A stretch of 64,000 bases of DNA from Nonomuraea ceibae (lineage in GTDB: Bacteria > Actinomycetota > Actinomycetes > Streptosporangiales > Streptosporangiaceae). Each line of letters opens with the position of its first letter. Within the stretch, counting starts at the first letter, position 1. A model generated the notes under the pieces. The model was not told the DNA's origin, ran no database searches, and saw only the letters and a list, made by a program, of their open reading frames with translations. Positions 24,710 through 33,792 of the stretch are shown in pieces. The stretch covers positions 1 to 64,000 of the forward strand of contig NZ_JAHKRO010000036.1 in assembly GCF_019396325.1 (NCBI RefSeq), in the 5' to 3' direction. A program made the position numbers and the translations under genes.

Positions 24710-27700
24710 TTAAGGTTGCATCCGCGGTCTATGCGATGGATCAGGAGTGTGCACCGGCCCCTTCTCCAGCAGGTCGAGCGCCACTTCGATCGCCTTCTCC
24801 AGCTGCCGGTCCACGCCCGCCGCGTAGTCCTGCGGGGTGATGTCCACCTCGATGTCCGGGTCGGTGCCGTAGTTCTCCACCTGCCAGCCCACGTCGTCGA
24901 AGGCGAAGGAGAACTCCGGCTGCGTCGTCACCGTCCCGTCGGCCAGCGTGTGCCGCGGCCAGATGCCGATCACCCCGCCCCACGTCCGCTTGCCCACCAG
25001 CGGGCCGAGCCCGAGCAGCTTGAAGGTGTGGCTGAAGATGTCGCCGTCGGAGCCCGCCCACTCGTTCGTGATCGCCACCAGCGGGCCGCGCGGCGACTCC
25101 GGCGGGTACGGCTCGGGGTCGCCCCAGCGCGGGTAGTCGTAGCCCAGGCGGCGCCGGGCCAGCTTCTCCAGCAGCAGCGCCGACACGTTCCCGCCGCCGT
25201 TGAAGCGCACGTCCACGATCAGCGCGTGCCGGTCGTACTCGGCCAGGAACCCCCGGTGGAACTCGGCGAACCCGGCCCGCCCCATGTCCGGCACGTGCAG
25301 GTAGCCGATCCGGCCGCCGGAACGCTGGTGGCAGCGCGCCCGGTTGAGGTTCACCCAGTCGCGGTAGCGGGCCGGCCGCTCGTCGGCGATCGCCCGCACC
25401 GTCACCGCGAACACCCGCTCGCCGCGCCGCAGCGTCAGCTCCACCTCCTCCCCGGCCTGGTTCACCAGCCGCTCGTTCGGGGTGGCCGCCGCGCCGATCG
25501 GCGCCCCGTTGATCGCCAGCACCGCGTCGCCGGGCCGCACGTCCAGGCCGAGCCGGTTCAGCGGCGAGGTCGCGCGCGGGTCCCACGGGTCGCCGGTGAC
25601 GATCGCGCGGATGTGGTAGACGCCGTCATGGTGCTCCCAGTCGACGCCCAGCTTGCCCTGGCTGTAGTCGGGTCCGGGCCGGTACTCGCCGCCGCTCTCG
25701 TAGGCGTGGCTGGTGGCCAGCTCGCCGTGCAGCTCCCACAGCAGGTCGGAGAACTCGCCCCGGGTCGTCACCCGCTCCACCAGCGGCCGGTAGCGGTCGT
25801 ACACGGCCGGCCAGTCGACGCCCGCCATGTCCTCGGTCCAGAAGTGCTCGCGCTGCAGCCGCCACGCCTCGCGGAACATCTGCCGCCACTCCGCCTCCGG
25901 GCACACCGACACCCTGATCCGCGACAGGTCGATCCAGCCGCTCTCGCGCCCCGGCGTGTCGTCGTCGCCCGGCTGCTCGCCCGCCTTCACCACCCGCAGC
26001 CGCTCGCCCGTCGTGCGGTAGAGCAGCGTGCGGTGGTCGCGGCCCAGCTCGAAGTCCGCCACCCCCTCGGCGAACGTCTCGGCCTCTCCCTTGGCGAAGT
26101 CGTACAGCAGCAGCGTGCTGTCGCCCTGGAGCGGGCCGGCGAGCACGAGCGCCTTGCCCTTGAGCCCGGCCACCCGCTCGTAGCGGCCCTCCGGCAGCGG
26201 GAACGCGGTGACGCGCCGCGCCAGCCCGTCCTCGTCGACCCGCACCGGCTCCGGCTCGGCGTCCTCGTCGTCCTTGGCGTGCAGCGGCCTCGGCTCCGGC
26301 ACGAACGGGTCGGCCGCGTCCGCGCGCAGCGCCACCGCGTACGGGCGGGTGCCCAGCGGGAAGCACAGGTCGAACTGGAGCTGGTCGTAGGCGGGGGAGA
26401 AGACCCGCTGGCCGATGAAGTACAGGTAGCGGCCCTCGGGGTCGAAGCTCGGCCGCGAGTCGCGCAGCAGCGGCTCGGTGGCCGTCACCGTGCGGGCCGT
26501 GCCGGGGTGGTACAGCTTGATCGCGGTGGTCTGCGCGTTGAGCGGCCCGGCGTACGCGAGCCACTCGCCGTCGTGCGACCACGCCGGATCCTCGGGCGCG
26601 CCGTGCGGGTTGGCCTCCACCAGCACGGTACGGCCCGCCGCCAGGTCCACCAGGTACAGCTCGTGCCGGTGGTTGGTGACGGCCACCCGGTCATGGGCCG
26701 GGTCGGGAGCCAGCGCGGTGATCCGCCCCAGCCGCGCCACCGGCCGCGCGCCCCCGCCGCCCGTCCGGTCGCTGCCGTGCAGGACGACCAGCTCCTCCTC
26801 GTCGCCGTCACCGCTGGCCGCGGCGATCAGGCGGCTGCCGTCGTTCAGCCAGGTGAGGAACCGGTAGCGGACCCCGTCCGGCTCCCCGTATTGCCGCACC
26901 GGCCCCTCCCAGCCCGCCATCCCGTACGCCTTGCCGCGCGCGGTGACGGCCAGCGCGCTGCCGTCGGGGCTGAGCGTGGCGTGGTCGAGGTAGTCGGCGG
27001 CGTCGACGAAGCGGCGGTTGCGCTGCGTGCGCGTGCTGGCCAGCGACACCCGCAGCCGGCGCGGCTCCTCGCCCGGGTCCAGCAGGTACAGGTCGGCGCC
27101 CGCGTGGTAGACGAGCCGGTGCCCGTCGCTCGACAGGTTGCGCGCGTAGTAGCCGTCGTGGTGGGTGTGCTTGCGCAGGTCGTCGCCGCCGGGCGTGCAC
27201 GAGTAGACGTTGCCGACGCCCTCGTGGTCGGACAGGAAGCACACCCGCTCGCCGCTCCAGCAGGGCGAGGCCAGGTTGCCCGGCAGCCGGATGAGCCGCC
27301 GGAACTCGCCGTCGCCCTCGCGGTCGATCCACAGGTCGCCCACCGTGCCGCCCCGGTAGCGCTTCCACCGCGCCGGATCGGCCGTGTTCCGGCCCAGCAC
27401 GATCATGCCGCCCGGTCCGTGGGCGATCGAGTTCGCCGGACCGTACGGCAGCCTCTCCGGCACCCCGCCCGGCTCCACCCGGTGCAGCCACTTGCGCCCC
27501 TCGAACGGCTGCCCCTGGTCGCTGGCGTACAGGATGCGCCCCTCGGGATCCCACCCGGTCACCGTGCAGCGCGCCCCGTGGAACGTCACCCGCCGCGCCG
27601 CCCCGCCGCCGGTCGGCAGCACGTACACCTCCTCGGGCCCCTCCTCCCGCCCCACGAACGCGACCTGGTCGCCGCGCGGCGAGATGCGCGGATACCCGGC

Positions 27701-27826
27701 CTCGGCCACGCCCGCCGTCAGCCGGAACGCCCGGCCGCCCTCGGCCGACACCATCCACAGGTCGTCCTCGGCGGCGAACACCACGACGTCCCGCAGCACC
27801 GCGGGGAAGCGCAGATATCCGGACAT
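24710..27826 (-). CDS. Tricorn-like S41 serine protease
   Basis: A 1038-residue cytosolic protein. The first 650 residues form beta-propellers (repeated [35 protein letters not shown]). A helical insert leads to a PDZ domain (about 745-840, [20 protein letters not shown]) and the S41 protease domain. Catalytic features include ELATSHAY (His), [19 protein letters not shown] (Ser after the AG pair) and [13 protein letters not shown] near the C-terminus. Tricorn proteases degrade peptides released by the proteasome. The start [20 protein letters not shown] is the family start. No aminopeptidase partner is nearby. Confidence 0.94.
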   Translation of the reverse strand: MSGYLRFPAVLRDVVVFAAEDDLWMVSAEGGRAFRLTAGVAEAGYPRISPRGDQVAFVGREEGPEEVYVLPTGGGAARRVTFHGARCTVTGWDPEGRILYASDQGQPFEGRKWLHRVEPGGVPERLPYGPANSIAHGPGGMIVLGRNTADPARWKRYRGGTVGDLWIDREGDGEFRRLIRLPGNLASPCWSGERVCFLSDHEGVGNVYSCTPGGDDLRKHTHHDGYYARNLSSDGHRLVYHAGADLYLLDPGEEPRRLRVSLASTRTQRNRRFVDAADYLDHATLSPDGSALAVTARGKAYGMAGWEGPVRQYGEPDGVRYRFLTWLNDGSRLIAAASGDGDEEELVVLHGSDRTGGGGARPVARLGRITALAPDPAHDRVAVTNHRHELYLVDLAAGRTVLVEANPHGAPEDPAWSHDGEWLAYAGPLNAQTTAIKLYHPGTARTVTATEPLLRDSRPSFDPEGRYLYFIGQRVFSPAYDQLQFDLCFPLGTRPYAVALRADAADPFVPEPRPLHAKDDEDAEPEPVRVDEDGLARRVTAFPLPEGRYERVAGLKGKALVLAGPLQGDSTLLLYDFAKGEAETFAEGVADFELGRDHRTLLYRTTGERLRVVKAGEQPGDDDTPGRESGWIDLSRIRVSVCPEAEWRQMFREAWRLQREHFWTEDMAGVDWPAVYDRYRPLVERVTTRGEFSDLLWELHGELATSHAYESGGEYRPGPDYSQGKLGVDWEHHDGVYHIRAIVTGDPWDPRATSPLNRLGLDVRPGDAVLAINGAPIGAAATPNERLVNQAGEEVELTLRRGERVFAVTVRAIADERPARYRDWVNLNRARCHQRSGGRIGYLHVPDMGRAGFAEFHRGFLAEYDRHALIVDVRFNGGGNVSALLLEKLARRRLGYDYPRWGDPEPYPPESPRGPLVAITNEWAGSDGDIFSHTFKLLGLGPLVGKRTWGGVIGIWPRHTLADGTVTTQPEFSFAFDDVGWQVENYGTDPDIEVDITPQDYAAGVDRQLEKAIEVALDLLEKGPVHTPDPSHRPRMQP

Positions 27827-27845
27827 GAGGCCCTCCCCAACAGCC

Positions 27846-27877
27846 GATCAGGCAGCCGGAACCCCGGCTGCCTGATC
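27846..27877 (-). terminator. Perfect 14-bp terminator hairpin
   Basis: GATCAGGCAGCCGG and CCGGCTGCCTGATC are exact complements around an AACC loop. It starts 12 bases after the stop of the small lysine-rich gene and precedes the tricorn gene, so it should separate the two transcripts. No U-tract is present. Confidence 0.8.
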
Positions 27878-27888
27878 ACGTCACCGCG

Positions 27889-28011
27889 TCACGCCTCTTC
27901 GGGGCGCGTGGTGGCTTCCTTCTTCGTCTCCTTGGCCTGGCGATTCGCCTTGATCGCCTGCTTCTTGCCCTTGCCGGACTTCGCGCTGGGTTTCTTCTTC
28001 GTGTCAGCCAT
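27889..28011 (-). CDS. Small lysine-rich protein, unknown function
   Basis: A 40-residue basic protein, MADTKKKPSAKSGKGKKQAI then KANRQAKETKKEATTRPEEA. GGGGG lies nine bases before ATG 28011 and a strong terminator follows its stop, so it looks like a real single-gene unit. Lysines and alanines dominate and no membrane segment or Cys is seen. It could bind nucleic acid, but nothing in the sequence proves that. Confidence 0.65.
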   Translation of the reverse strand: MADTKKKPSAKSGKGKKQAIKANRQAKETKKEATTRPEEA

Positions 28012-28139
28012 GGTGTTTCCCCCCTGTACGGACAGGAGCGCCGGATTGGCGCAACCAATGGCGTTACTACCCATCTATCGCCATAATCCGACATACCACT
28101 ATTTCGACACCCTTTCAGGCGGCTATCGCCCACCGGCGA

Positions 28140-28628
28140 TCAGTCCAGGGTGGCGGCGAGCCGTTCGAGGAGGGCGGCGAGCCGGTCGCGCTCGTCCGGG
28201 GTGAGCCCGGCCAGGAGCCTGCGCTGGTTGTCCAGGTGGGCGGCCATGAGCTCGCCGGTCAGCGCCACGCCCTCGGCGGTGAGCGTGATCAGCCGGCCGC
28301 GCGAGTCGCCCTCGGCCACGCTCCGGCTGACCAGGCCGCGCGCCTCCAGCCGGTCGACCCGCTTGGTGATCGCGCCGGTGGTGACCAGAACCGTGCGGCT
28401 GAGCTCGCCCGCCGACAGCGTGTAGGGCGCGCCGGCGCGCCGGAGTGCGGCGAGCACGTCGAAGTCGCCGTTGCCCAGCCCGGCGGCGGCGAAAGGCGGC
28501 CGCAGCCGCTGGTCGAGCGCGTCGGTGAGCCGGAAGAGGCGGCCGATGACGAGCATCGGGGCGGTGTCGAGGTCCGGCCGTTCGCGTTTCCACTGCTCGA
28601 CCATGGCGGCGATGGCGTCTGGCTGCAT
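28140..28628 (-). CDS. MarR-family regulator
   Basis: A 162-residue winged-helix protein with FDVLAALRRAGAPYTLSAGE, VTTGAITKRVDRLEARGLVS (recognition helix) and a wing EGDSRGRLITLT. ATG 28628 was chosen because TATAAT lies at 28641-28636, seven bases upstream, giving a leaderless start; the in-frame starts at 28637 and 28670 lie within or upstream of that promoter. Two CTTCCRTGGAAG palindromes cover its promoter and that of the divergent reductase. It probably represses itself and the reductase/MFS pair in answer to an electrophile or drug. Confidence 0.92.
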   Translation of the reverse strand: MQPDAIAAMVEQWKRERPDLDTAPMLVIGRLFRLTDALDQRLRPPFAAAGLGNGDFDVLAALRRAGAPYTLSAGELSRTVLVTTGAITKRVDRLEARGLVSRSVAEGDSRGRLITLTAEGVALTGELMAAHLDNQRRLLAGLTPDERDRLAALLERLAATLD

Positions 28629-28635
28629 GGCTTCC

Positions 28636-28675
28636 ATTATAGCTTCCGTGGAAGATAAAGTGTCTTCCATGGAAG
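28636..28675. promoter_or_regulatory. Divergent leaderless promoters with two MarR-type operators CTTCCRTGGAAG
   Basis: CTTCCGTGGAAG at 28643-28654 and CTTCCATGGAAG at 28664-28675 are perfect 12-bp palindromes apart from the central pair, 21 bp centre to centre (two helical turns). TATAAT on the minus strand (28641-28636) serves marR. TAAAGT on the plus strand (28656-28661) is seven bases before the reductase ATG. Operator 1 lies between the -35 and -10 of marR; operator 2 overlaps the reductase start codon. Confidence 0.75.
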
Positions 28676-29283
28676 ATTCTTCGGCCGTCGTGCCCGTCGT
28701 CTGCTACTTCGACCCCGCCTGCCCCTTCGCCTGGGTCACCTCCCGCTGGCTCCTGGAGGTCGAACGCCTCCGGCCGATCGACCTGACCTTCCGGATCATG
28801 AGCCTGTCCGTGCTCAACGAGCACCGCGAGCTCGAACCCTGGTACCGGGAGTTCAACGACCGCGCCTGGGGGCCCGCCCGCGTGTGCGCCGCCGCCGAGG
28901 CCGGGCACGGCACCGCGATCCTGCGCGACCTCTACACCGCGCTCGGCGAGCGCATCCACCGCGCGGGCGACAAGGACTACCCCGCGGTCATCGCCGCCGC
29001 CCTCGACGAGCTGGGCCTGCCCGCGTCGCTGGCCGGCGCCGCCACCGGCGACCGGTTCGACGCCGCCCTGCGCGCCAGTCACCAGGCCGCCCAGGACGCC
29101 GTCGGCGAGGAGGCCGGCACGCCCGTCGTCACCGTGGACGGCGCCGCGTTCTTCGGCCCCGTCCTCACCGCCGCCCCCACGGGCGAGACGGCCGCCCGGC
29201 TGTTCGACGCCGTACGGACCCTGGCCGGCCTGCGCGCCTTCGCCGAGCTCAAGCGGGGACGCGGTGCGCTCGACCTCGCCTGA
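28669..29283 (+). CDS. Mycothiol-dependent nitroreductase/DsbA-like protein (Rv2466c family), monothiol variant
   Basis: A 204-residue thioredoxin-fold protein. Close similarity to mycobacterial Rv2466c is visible throughout: PFAWVTSRWLLEVERL, FRIMSLSVLNEHRE, NDRAWGPARVCAAAEAGHG, GERIHRAGDKDYP and GTPVVTVDGAAFFGPVL. Rv2466c has a CPWC active site and reduces substrates with mycothiol. Here the motif is C18-P-F-A21, so the resolving Cys is absent and a monothiol mechanism with mycothiol is expected. A leaderless start at 28669 is supported by TAAAGT. It overlaps the MFS gene by 20 bases. Confidence 0.9.
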   Translation: MEDSSAVVPVVCYFDPACPFAWVTSRWLLEVERLRPIDLTFRIMSLSVLNEHRELEPWYREFNDRAWGPARVCAAAEAGHGTAILRDLYTALGERIHRAGDKDYPAVIAAALDELGLPASLAGAATGDRFDAALRASHQAAQDAVGEEAGTPVVTVDGAAFFGPVLTAAPTGETAARLFDAVRTLAGLRAFAELKRGRGALDLA

Positions 29284-30538
29284 CCGCGCCGCGCCGCGCA
29301 GGCTCATCGCCGCGAGCCTGGCCGGGTCGATCGGCGACGGCATCTACGTGCCGCTCACCCTGCTGTTCATCCACTCGCTCACCGGCCTGTCACTGACCGC
29401 GATCGGCGCCGGGCTGACCGCCGCCGGGCTGTGCGCGCTGGCGTTCATGCCGGTCGTGGGCGTCCTCATCGACCGGGCCGGCGCCCGGCGCGTGGTGATC
29501 GGCGCGCTGGTCCTGCGGGCCGCCGGGTTCGCCGCCTACCCGTTCATCGGCGGCTACCCGGCGTTCCTGGCGGTCGCGCTGGTCGTCGCCGTCGGCATGT
29601 GGGCCTCCTCGCCCGGCCAGCACGCGCTCATCGGCGAGCTCGCCGAAGGCGCCGAACGCGACCGGCTGCTCGCCTGGGACCGCAGCCTGCGCAACGGCGG
29701 CATGGGCTTCGGCAGCCTGGCCGCGGCGGGGCTGCTCGCCGTCGACGGCGACGCCGGGTACACCGCCGCCACCGTCGCCCTGGCCGCCGTCTTCGCCGTC
29801 GCCGCGGTGCTGGTCACCCGCATCCCGGCCGCCCGCCGGGGCGTCAGGCGTCCCGAGGAGGCGGGGGAGGGCTACCGCCGCGTCCTCGCCGACCGGCCCT
29901 ACCTGCTGCTCACCGCCGCGAACTTCCTCATCGCCTTCGGCTACACCGCCCAGGCCATCGCCCTGCCGATCTTCCTCACCCGCGACGCCGGCCTCCCGGG
30001 CGCGCTGGCCGGGGTCGTGTTCGCGGTCAACACCGCGCTCGTCGCGCTGCTCGGCGTCCCGGCCGCCCGCCTGGCCCTGCGCGGCCGGCGCACCCGGGGA
30101 GCCGCGCTCGGCGCGCTCGTCTTCGCGATCTCCTTCGCCGCCTTCGCCGTCCTCCCGCAGGTCGCGGCCGGCACGTACGCGATCGTCGCCGTGCTGGCGG
30201 TCGCGGCCGTCTACACCGCCGGGGAGCTCGTCCACTCCGCGCCCGCGCAGAGCCTGTCGGTCCAGGCCGCCCCCGCGCACCTGCGCGGCCGGTACCTGTC
30301 GGTCTACCAACTCTCCTGGTCGCTGTGCCGGACCGTCGCGCCCCTGCTGCTCGGGTTCCTGCTGGAGGCCGGCCCGTGGCTGCTGTGGGCCGTGCTCGCG
30401 GTGACGGTCCTGTCCGGCGCGGCCATCCTCCTGTACGCCGAACGCGGCCTCCCGGCCCACGCCGTCAGCCCTCGTGACGCCCTCGACCCGGACCCCCGCC
30501 CGGACCCCCGCCCGGCTCCCGAACAGGTCCCGGCCTGA
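29264..30538 (+). CDS. MFS transporter
   Basis: A 424-residue protein with about twelve membrane segments, starting RLIAASLAGSIGDGIYVPLT. The cytoplasmic loop after helix 2 reads GVLIDRAGARRVV, a version of the MFS motif A. A proline-rich tail (DPDPRPDPRPAPEQVP) is cytosolic. GTG 29264 lies within the reductase gene, with GGGGA upstream, so the two are translationally coupled and under the same MarR operator. Efflux of an electrophilic or nitroaromatic compound is a reasonable inference. Confidence 0.9.
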   Translation: MRSTSPDRAAPRRLIAASLAGSIGDGIYVPLTLLFIHSLTGLSLTAIGAGLTAAGLCALAFMPVVGVLIDRAGARRVVIGALVLRAAGFAAYPFIGGYPAFLAVALVVAVGMWASSPGQHALIGELAEGAERDRLLAWDRSLRNGGMGFGSLAAAGLLAVDGDAGYTAATVALAAVFAVAAVLVTRIPAARRGVRRPEEAGEGYRRVLADRPYLLLTAANFLIAFGYTAQAIALPIFLTRDAGLPGALAGVVFAVNTALVALLGVPAARLALRGRRTRGAALGALVFAISFAAFAVLPQVAAGTYAIVAVLAVAAVYTAGELVHSAPAQSLSVQAAPAHLRGRYLSVYQLSWSLCRTVAPLLLGFLLEAGPWLLWAVLAVTVLSGAAILLYAERGLPAHAVSPRDALDPDPRPDPRPAPEQVPA

Positions 30539-30545
30539 CAGCCGG

Positions 30546-31028
30546 TCAGTGCTGGACCAGCCCGCCGACCGGGACGGGGGCGACGTGGCCGGTCGGCGGC
30601 ACGGTCAGGGCCAGCGCGAGGCCCACGTCGACCAGCGACGACCGGCGCAGACCGGCGACGTCGGCCACCGGGGTCCAGACCGACTCGGCGATCTCGCCGC
30701 CGGGCTCGGGCCGCAGCCGCCCGCCCGTGATCCGGACCCGGTAGAAGACGCCGACGTTGTGGTGCTCGACGCCCGCGCGGGCCTCGGCGGCGGGGATCAC
30801 CCGGGAGTCCACGCCCAGCAGCCGCTCGGCCACCGCGTCGCAGCCGGTCTCCTCGGCGACCTCGCGGATCACCGCGTCGAACGGGTCCTCCCCGTGCTCG
30901 ACCCGCCCGCCGGGCAGCGTCCACGCGGACCCGCCCTCGGGCGGCACGTGCCGGGCGAGCAGCACCCGCCCGTCCTCGACACACACGGCGTACGCCGCCA
31001 ACCGGAAGCTGATGCCCCCCACCTCCAC
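30546..31028 (-). CDS. Nudix hydrolase
   Basis: A 160-residue protein with a complete Nudix box at residues 41-62: G-x5-E47-x7-R55-E-x2-E59-E60-x-G. LARHVPPEGGSAWTLPGG precedes it. The family hydrolyses nucleoside diphosphates linked to another group. HHNVGVFYRVRI points to an ADP-ribose or dNTP type, but the substrate is open. GTG 31028 starts right before the first beta strand. Its end is seven bases from the convergent MFS stop. Confidence 0.92.
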   Translation of the reverse strand: MEVGGISFRLAAYAVCVEDGRVLLARHVPPEGGSAWTLPGGRVEHGEDPFDAVIREVAEETGCDAVAERLLGVDSRVIPAAEARAGVEHHNVGVFYRVRITGGRLRPEPGGEIAESVWTPVADVAGLRRSSLVDVGLALALTVPPTGHVAPVPVGGLVQH

Positions 31029-31066
31029 GCACTGATCTTCGCCGGGAACGGCCTGATCCTAAGGGC

Positions 31067-32110
31067 TCACAGGAGCGTCAGCTGCTCAGGGGCGGCCTGC
31101 GGGGCGGCCCCGCCTGGGGCCGGGCGGGGCGGGAGGCGGCGGGCCGTGGCCGGGGTGGCGCGGCCCACGCCGTGACGCTCGGCCAGGGCCCTGACCTGGG
31201 CCGTGACGCGCTCCTGGTAGGACCTGGGCGCGTAGGCGCCCCTGCCGTAGAGCTCCAGGTAACGCGGGACGAGCCGAGGGTGCTCGCGCGACAGCCAGGC
31301 CAGCCACCACTCGCGCGCCCCCGGCCGCAGGTGCAGCACGATGGGCGCGATGTGGGTCGCGCCCGCCTCGGCGATCTCCCGGACCGTGCGGTCGAGCTGG
31401 GCGGGGGAGTCGGTGAGGTAGGGCAGGATCGGCGCCATCAGCACGCCGGTCGCGATGCCGTTGTCGTTGAGCGTGGCGCACGTCTCCAGGCGGCGCCGGG
31501 GCGAGGGGGTGCCGGGCTCGACCGCGCGCCACACGTCGGCGTCGACGAACCCCACCGACAGGTTGGCTCCCACCTCGGCGCGCTCGGCGGCCTCGGTGAG
31601 CAGGTCGAGGTCGCGCAGGATCAGCGTGCCCTTGGTCAGCACCGAGAACGGGTTGGCCGCGTCGCGCAGCGCCGACAGGATGCCGCGCATGAGCCGGTAG
31701 CGGCCCTCGGCGCGCTGGTAGCAGTCGACGTTGGTGCCCATCGCCACGTGCTGCCCCCGCCAGCGCGGCGAGGCCAGCTCCCTGCGGGCCAGCTCGGCCG
31801 CGTTGACCTTGACCACGATCTTCGAGTCGAAGTCGGCGCCCGCGTCGAGGTCGAGGTATTCGTGGGTCTTGCGGGCGAAGCAGTAGACGCACCGGTGGCC
31901 GCAGCCCCGGTAGGGGTTGATCGTGAACTCGAACGGCACCCGGCTCGCCGCCGGGACCCGGTTGATGATCGAACGGGCCTGGATCTCGTAAAAGGTCATC
32001 CCCCGGAATCCGGGCGTGTCGAACGTGCGGGTGACCGCGCCGCGGGCGAACAGCGGCGCGGCCGGATCGTCCCGGCCGGAGTCGGCCAGGCGCAGGTTGT
32101 CCCAGCGCAT
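31067..32110 (-). CDS. Radical SAM protein (Rv2578c-like)
   Basis: A 347-residue protein with the [4Fe-4S] motif C70-x3-C74-x2-C77 in NPYRGCGHRCVYCFARKTHE. The start MRWDNLRLADSGRDDPAAPL and the segment SIINRVPAASRVPFEFTINP match the actinobacterial Rv2578c group, related to spore photoproduct lyase-like enzymes. GTNVDCYQRAEGRYRLMRGI and VLTKGTLILRDLDLL are typical. TCTAAT six bases before ATG 32110 suggests a leaderless start. The C-terminus is Pro/Ala rich. The reaction is unknown. Confidence 0.9.
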   Translation of the reverse strand: MRWDNLRLADSGRDDPAAPLFARGAVTRTFDTPGFRGMTFYEIQARSIINRVPAASRVPFEFTINPYRGCGHRCVYCFARKTHEYLDLDAGADFDSKIVVKVNAAELARRELASPRWRGQHVAMGTNVDCYQRAEGRYRLMRGILSALRDAANPFSVLTKGTLILRDLDLLTEAAERAEVGANLSVGFVDADVWRAVEPGTPSPRRRLETCATLNDNGIATGVLMAPILPYLTDSPAQLDRTVREIAEAGATHIAPIVLHLRPGAREWWLAWLSREHPRLVPRYLELYGRGAYAPRSYQERVTAQVRALAERHGVGRATPATARRLPPRPAPGGAAPQAAPEQLTLL

Positions 32111-32244
32111 GCCATGATTAGAACAAAGGTTCGACGGTGATCGCAAATGGAAAGAGGTCGCAATTACCTGGTCAGGGCGGGGCTAATGATCTTCATGGTT
32201 GGGCAGGAAACCCCGCACAGAGCTTGCGTTCCGGAGGTGCACCC

Positions 32245-32604
32245 ATGGCCTGGTCGCAGGACGAGGAGCGGATGCTGGCCCAGATCGAGCAGCACCTCGT
32301 CGAGGACGATCCGCGACTCGTGGCACGGCTCGAGTCGTTCAACGAGCGGGTGCGTCGCAGCGAGGAGAGGTCCGGACGGACACCGGGGGCGCGCCGCAGG
32401 CCCCGCAGGTCGACCGTCATCATCCTGGTCAGCTGGCTGCTCATCGCCACGCTGGTCACCACGCTCCTGATCATGGTGCTGCGGCACGAGGCCGCCGGCG
32501 CGCTGGCGATGAGCGGCTCCGCGAGCCGTCCCGCCCCTGTACCCGTGCCCGCCCAGGCCGCGCCGCCCGCCGCCGAAGCGCTCACGCTCACCGCCCGCCG
32601 CTGA
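32245..32604 (+). CDS. DUF3040 membrane protein
   Basis: A 119-residue protein. The N-terminal helix MAWSQDEERMLAQIEQHLVE and DPRLVARL is the DUF3040 signature of actinomycetes. A basic linker (RRRPRRST) precedes one membrane segment (VIILVSWLLIATLVTTLLIM) and a Pro/Ala tail. GGAGG lies seven bases before ATG 32245. Function unknown. The 32111-32244 gap holds no other gene. Confidence 0.85.
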   Translation: MAWSQDEERMLAQIEQHLVEDDPRLVARLESFNERVRRSEERSGRTPGARRRPRRSTVIILVSWLLIATLVTTLLIMVLRHEAAGALAMSGSASRPAPVPVPAQAAPPAAEALTLTARR

Positions 32605-32649
32605 CCCGCGCCGCCGGACCCGGCCCGCCTGCGGTCCGCTCGTACGCTC

Positions 32650-33117
32650 TCAGCCCACCTCGACCGTCGGCTCGTGGTGCACCGGGAAGTTGACCGAGCT
32701 CGCGATGAAGCACGCCTTCTGCGCGTCCTCGTGCAGCCGGACGGCGGCCTCCACCATGTCGGGCGAGGCCACGGTGACGTGCGGGCGCAGCGTCGCCTCG
32801 GTGAAGTGCCCGCCGGTCGCGGTCTGCGTCATGGTGCCGGTGGCGTGGTCGGCGTACGCGGTGACGACGACGCCCGCGACGGCGCACACGTGCAGGTAGG
32901 ACAGCAGGTGGCACTGGGAGAGCGCGCCGAGCAGGAGCTGCTCGGGGTTCCAGCGGGCGGGGTCGCCGCGGAAGGCCGGGTCCGAGCTGCCCGCGATGGG
33001 CGCCGGGCCGTCGGCGGTGAGCTCGTGCGCGCGGTCGTAGTCGCGGTAGCCGCTGGTGCCCGTCCCCCGGTTGCCGGTCCAGGTGACGGTGGTGGCGTAG
33101 GTGTGCAGGTGGGACAT
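32650..33117 (-). CDS. OsmC-family peroxiredoxin-like protein
   Basis: A 155-residue protein with NPEQLLLGALSQCHLLSYLH holding the first conserved Cys, and AQKACFIASSVNFPVHHEP with the second. These two Cys define thiol-dependent peroxidases of the OsmC/Ohr superfamily. Arg and Glu partners (TWTGNRGTG, WNPEQLLL) are present. GAGGAG precedes ATG 33117. It lies 14 bases after the GntR gene on the same strand, so they form an operon. Confidence 0.92.
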   Translation of the reverse strand: MSHLHTYATTVTWTGNRGTGTSGYRDYDRAHELTADGPAPIAGSSDPAFRGDPARWNPEQLLLGALSQCHLLSYLHVCAVAGVVVTAYADHATGTMTQTATGGHFTEATLRPHVTVASPDMVEAAVRLHEDAQKACFIASSVNFPVHHEPTVEVG

Positions 33118-33131
33118 GGGTGCTCCTCGTG

Positions 33132-33776
33132 TCAGTGATCGGTGGGCGGGTCGCCGGCGCTGGCGCGGGTGTCGAGGACGTGCAGGCGGGCGACGCGGCC
33201 GGCCTCCTCGGCGTCGCCGCGCCGGATCGCCGCGAGCAGGTCGTCGTGCTGCGCGCTGACGTGCGCGTGGCGGGCCGGGGGCGCCAGCGAACGCAGGGTG
33301 GAGACGTGGATCTGGTCCCACACCCGGTCCAGCGTGTCGAGGGCGATGGCGTTGCCGGCCAGCTCGGCGACGCGGCGGTGGAAGCGCCGGTTGAGCGTGA
33401 CCGCCTCCGCCAGGCGCCCGGCGCCGGTGGCCTCGGCGGTGGTGGCGGCCAGGTCGTCCAGGGCCGCCAGGTCGGCGGGGGCGATGCGGCCCTCGCGCTG
33501 CCTGCGGGCGGCGGTCTCGGCGGTCAGCGCCTCCAGCGCGGCCCGTACCTGATAGGCGTCCTCCAGGGCGGCCGGGTCGAGGGCGACCACGACCACGCCC
33601 CGGCCGGTGGGCCGCACCAGCCCGTGGGCCGCGAGCGCGCGCAGCGCCTCGCGGACGGGGGTGCGCGACATCTGGAGGGCGGCCGCGGCGTCCAGCTCCG
33701 TCAGGCGGGCGCCCGGCGGGTAGGTGCCGTCGAGGATCAGCTCGCGCAGCCGGCGATGTGCCACGTCGTTCTGCAT
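33132..33776 (-). CDS. GntR-family regulator, FCD (FadR) subfamily
   Basis: A 214-residue protein. The winged helix is at about 5-70 (LRELILDGTYPPGARLTELD, MSRTPVREALRALAAHGLV). The C-terminal all-helical FCD domain has DAYQVRAALEALTAETAAR, NRRFHRRVAELAGN (the metal-binding Asp/His set is partly present) and AQHDDLLAAIRRGDAEEAGR. It lies upstream of osmC. A 19-bp palindrome at 33796-33814 just before its promoter is its likely operator. Confidence 0.92.
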   Translation of the reverse strand: MQNDVAHRRLRELILDGTYPPGARLTELDAAAALQMSRTPVREALRALAAHGLVRPTGRGVVVVALDPAALEDAYQVRAALEALTAETAARRQREGRIAPADLAALDDLAATTAEATGAGRLAEAVTLNRRFHRRVAELAGNAIALDTLDRVWDQIHVSTLRSLAPPARHAHVSAQHDDLLAAIRRGDAEEAGRVARLHVLDTRASAGDPPTDH

Positions 33777-33792
33777 GGCACCTGACCCTAAG

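Noticed and set aside
24716-28204. Very long plus-strand frame (1162 codons) opposite the tricorn-like gene
   Set aside because: It is Arg/Gln/Val-rich low-complexity sequence, an antisense shadow caused by high GC, while the minus frame has clear tricorn motifs.
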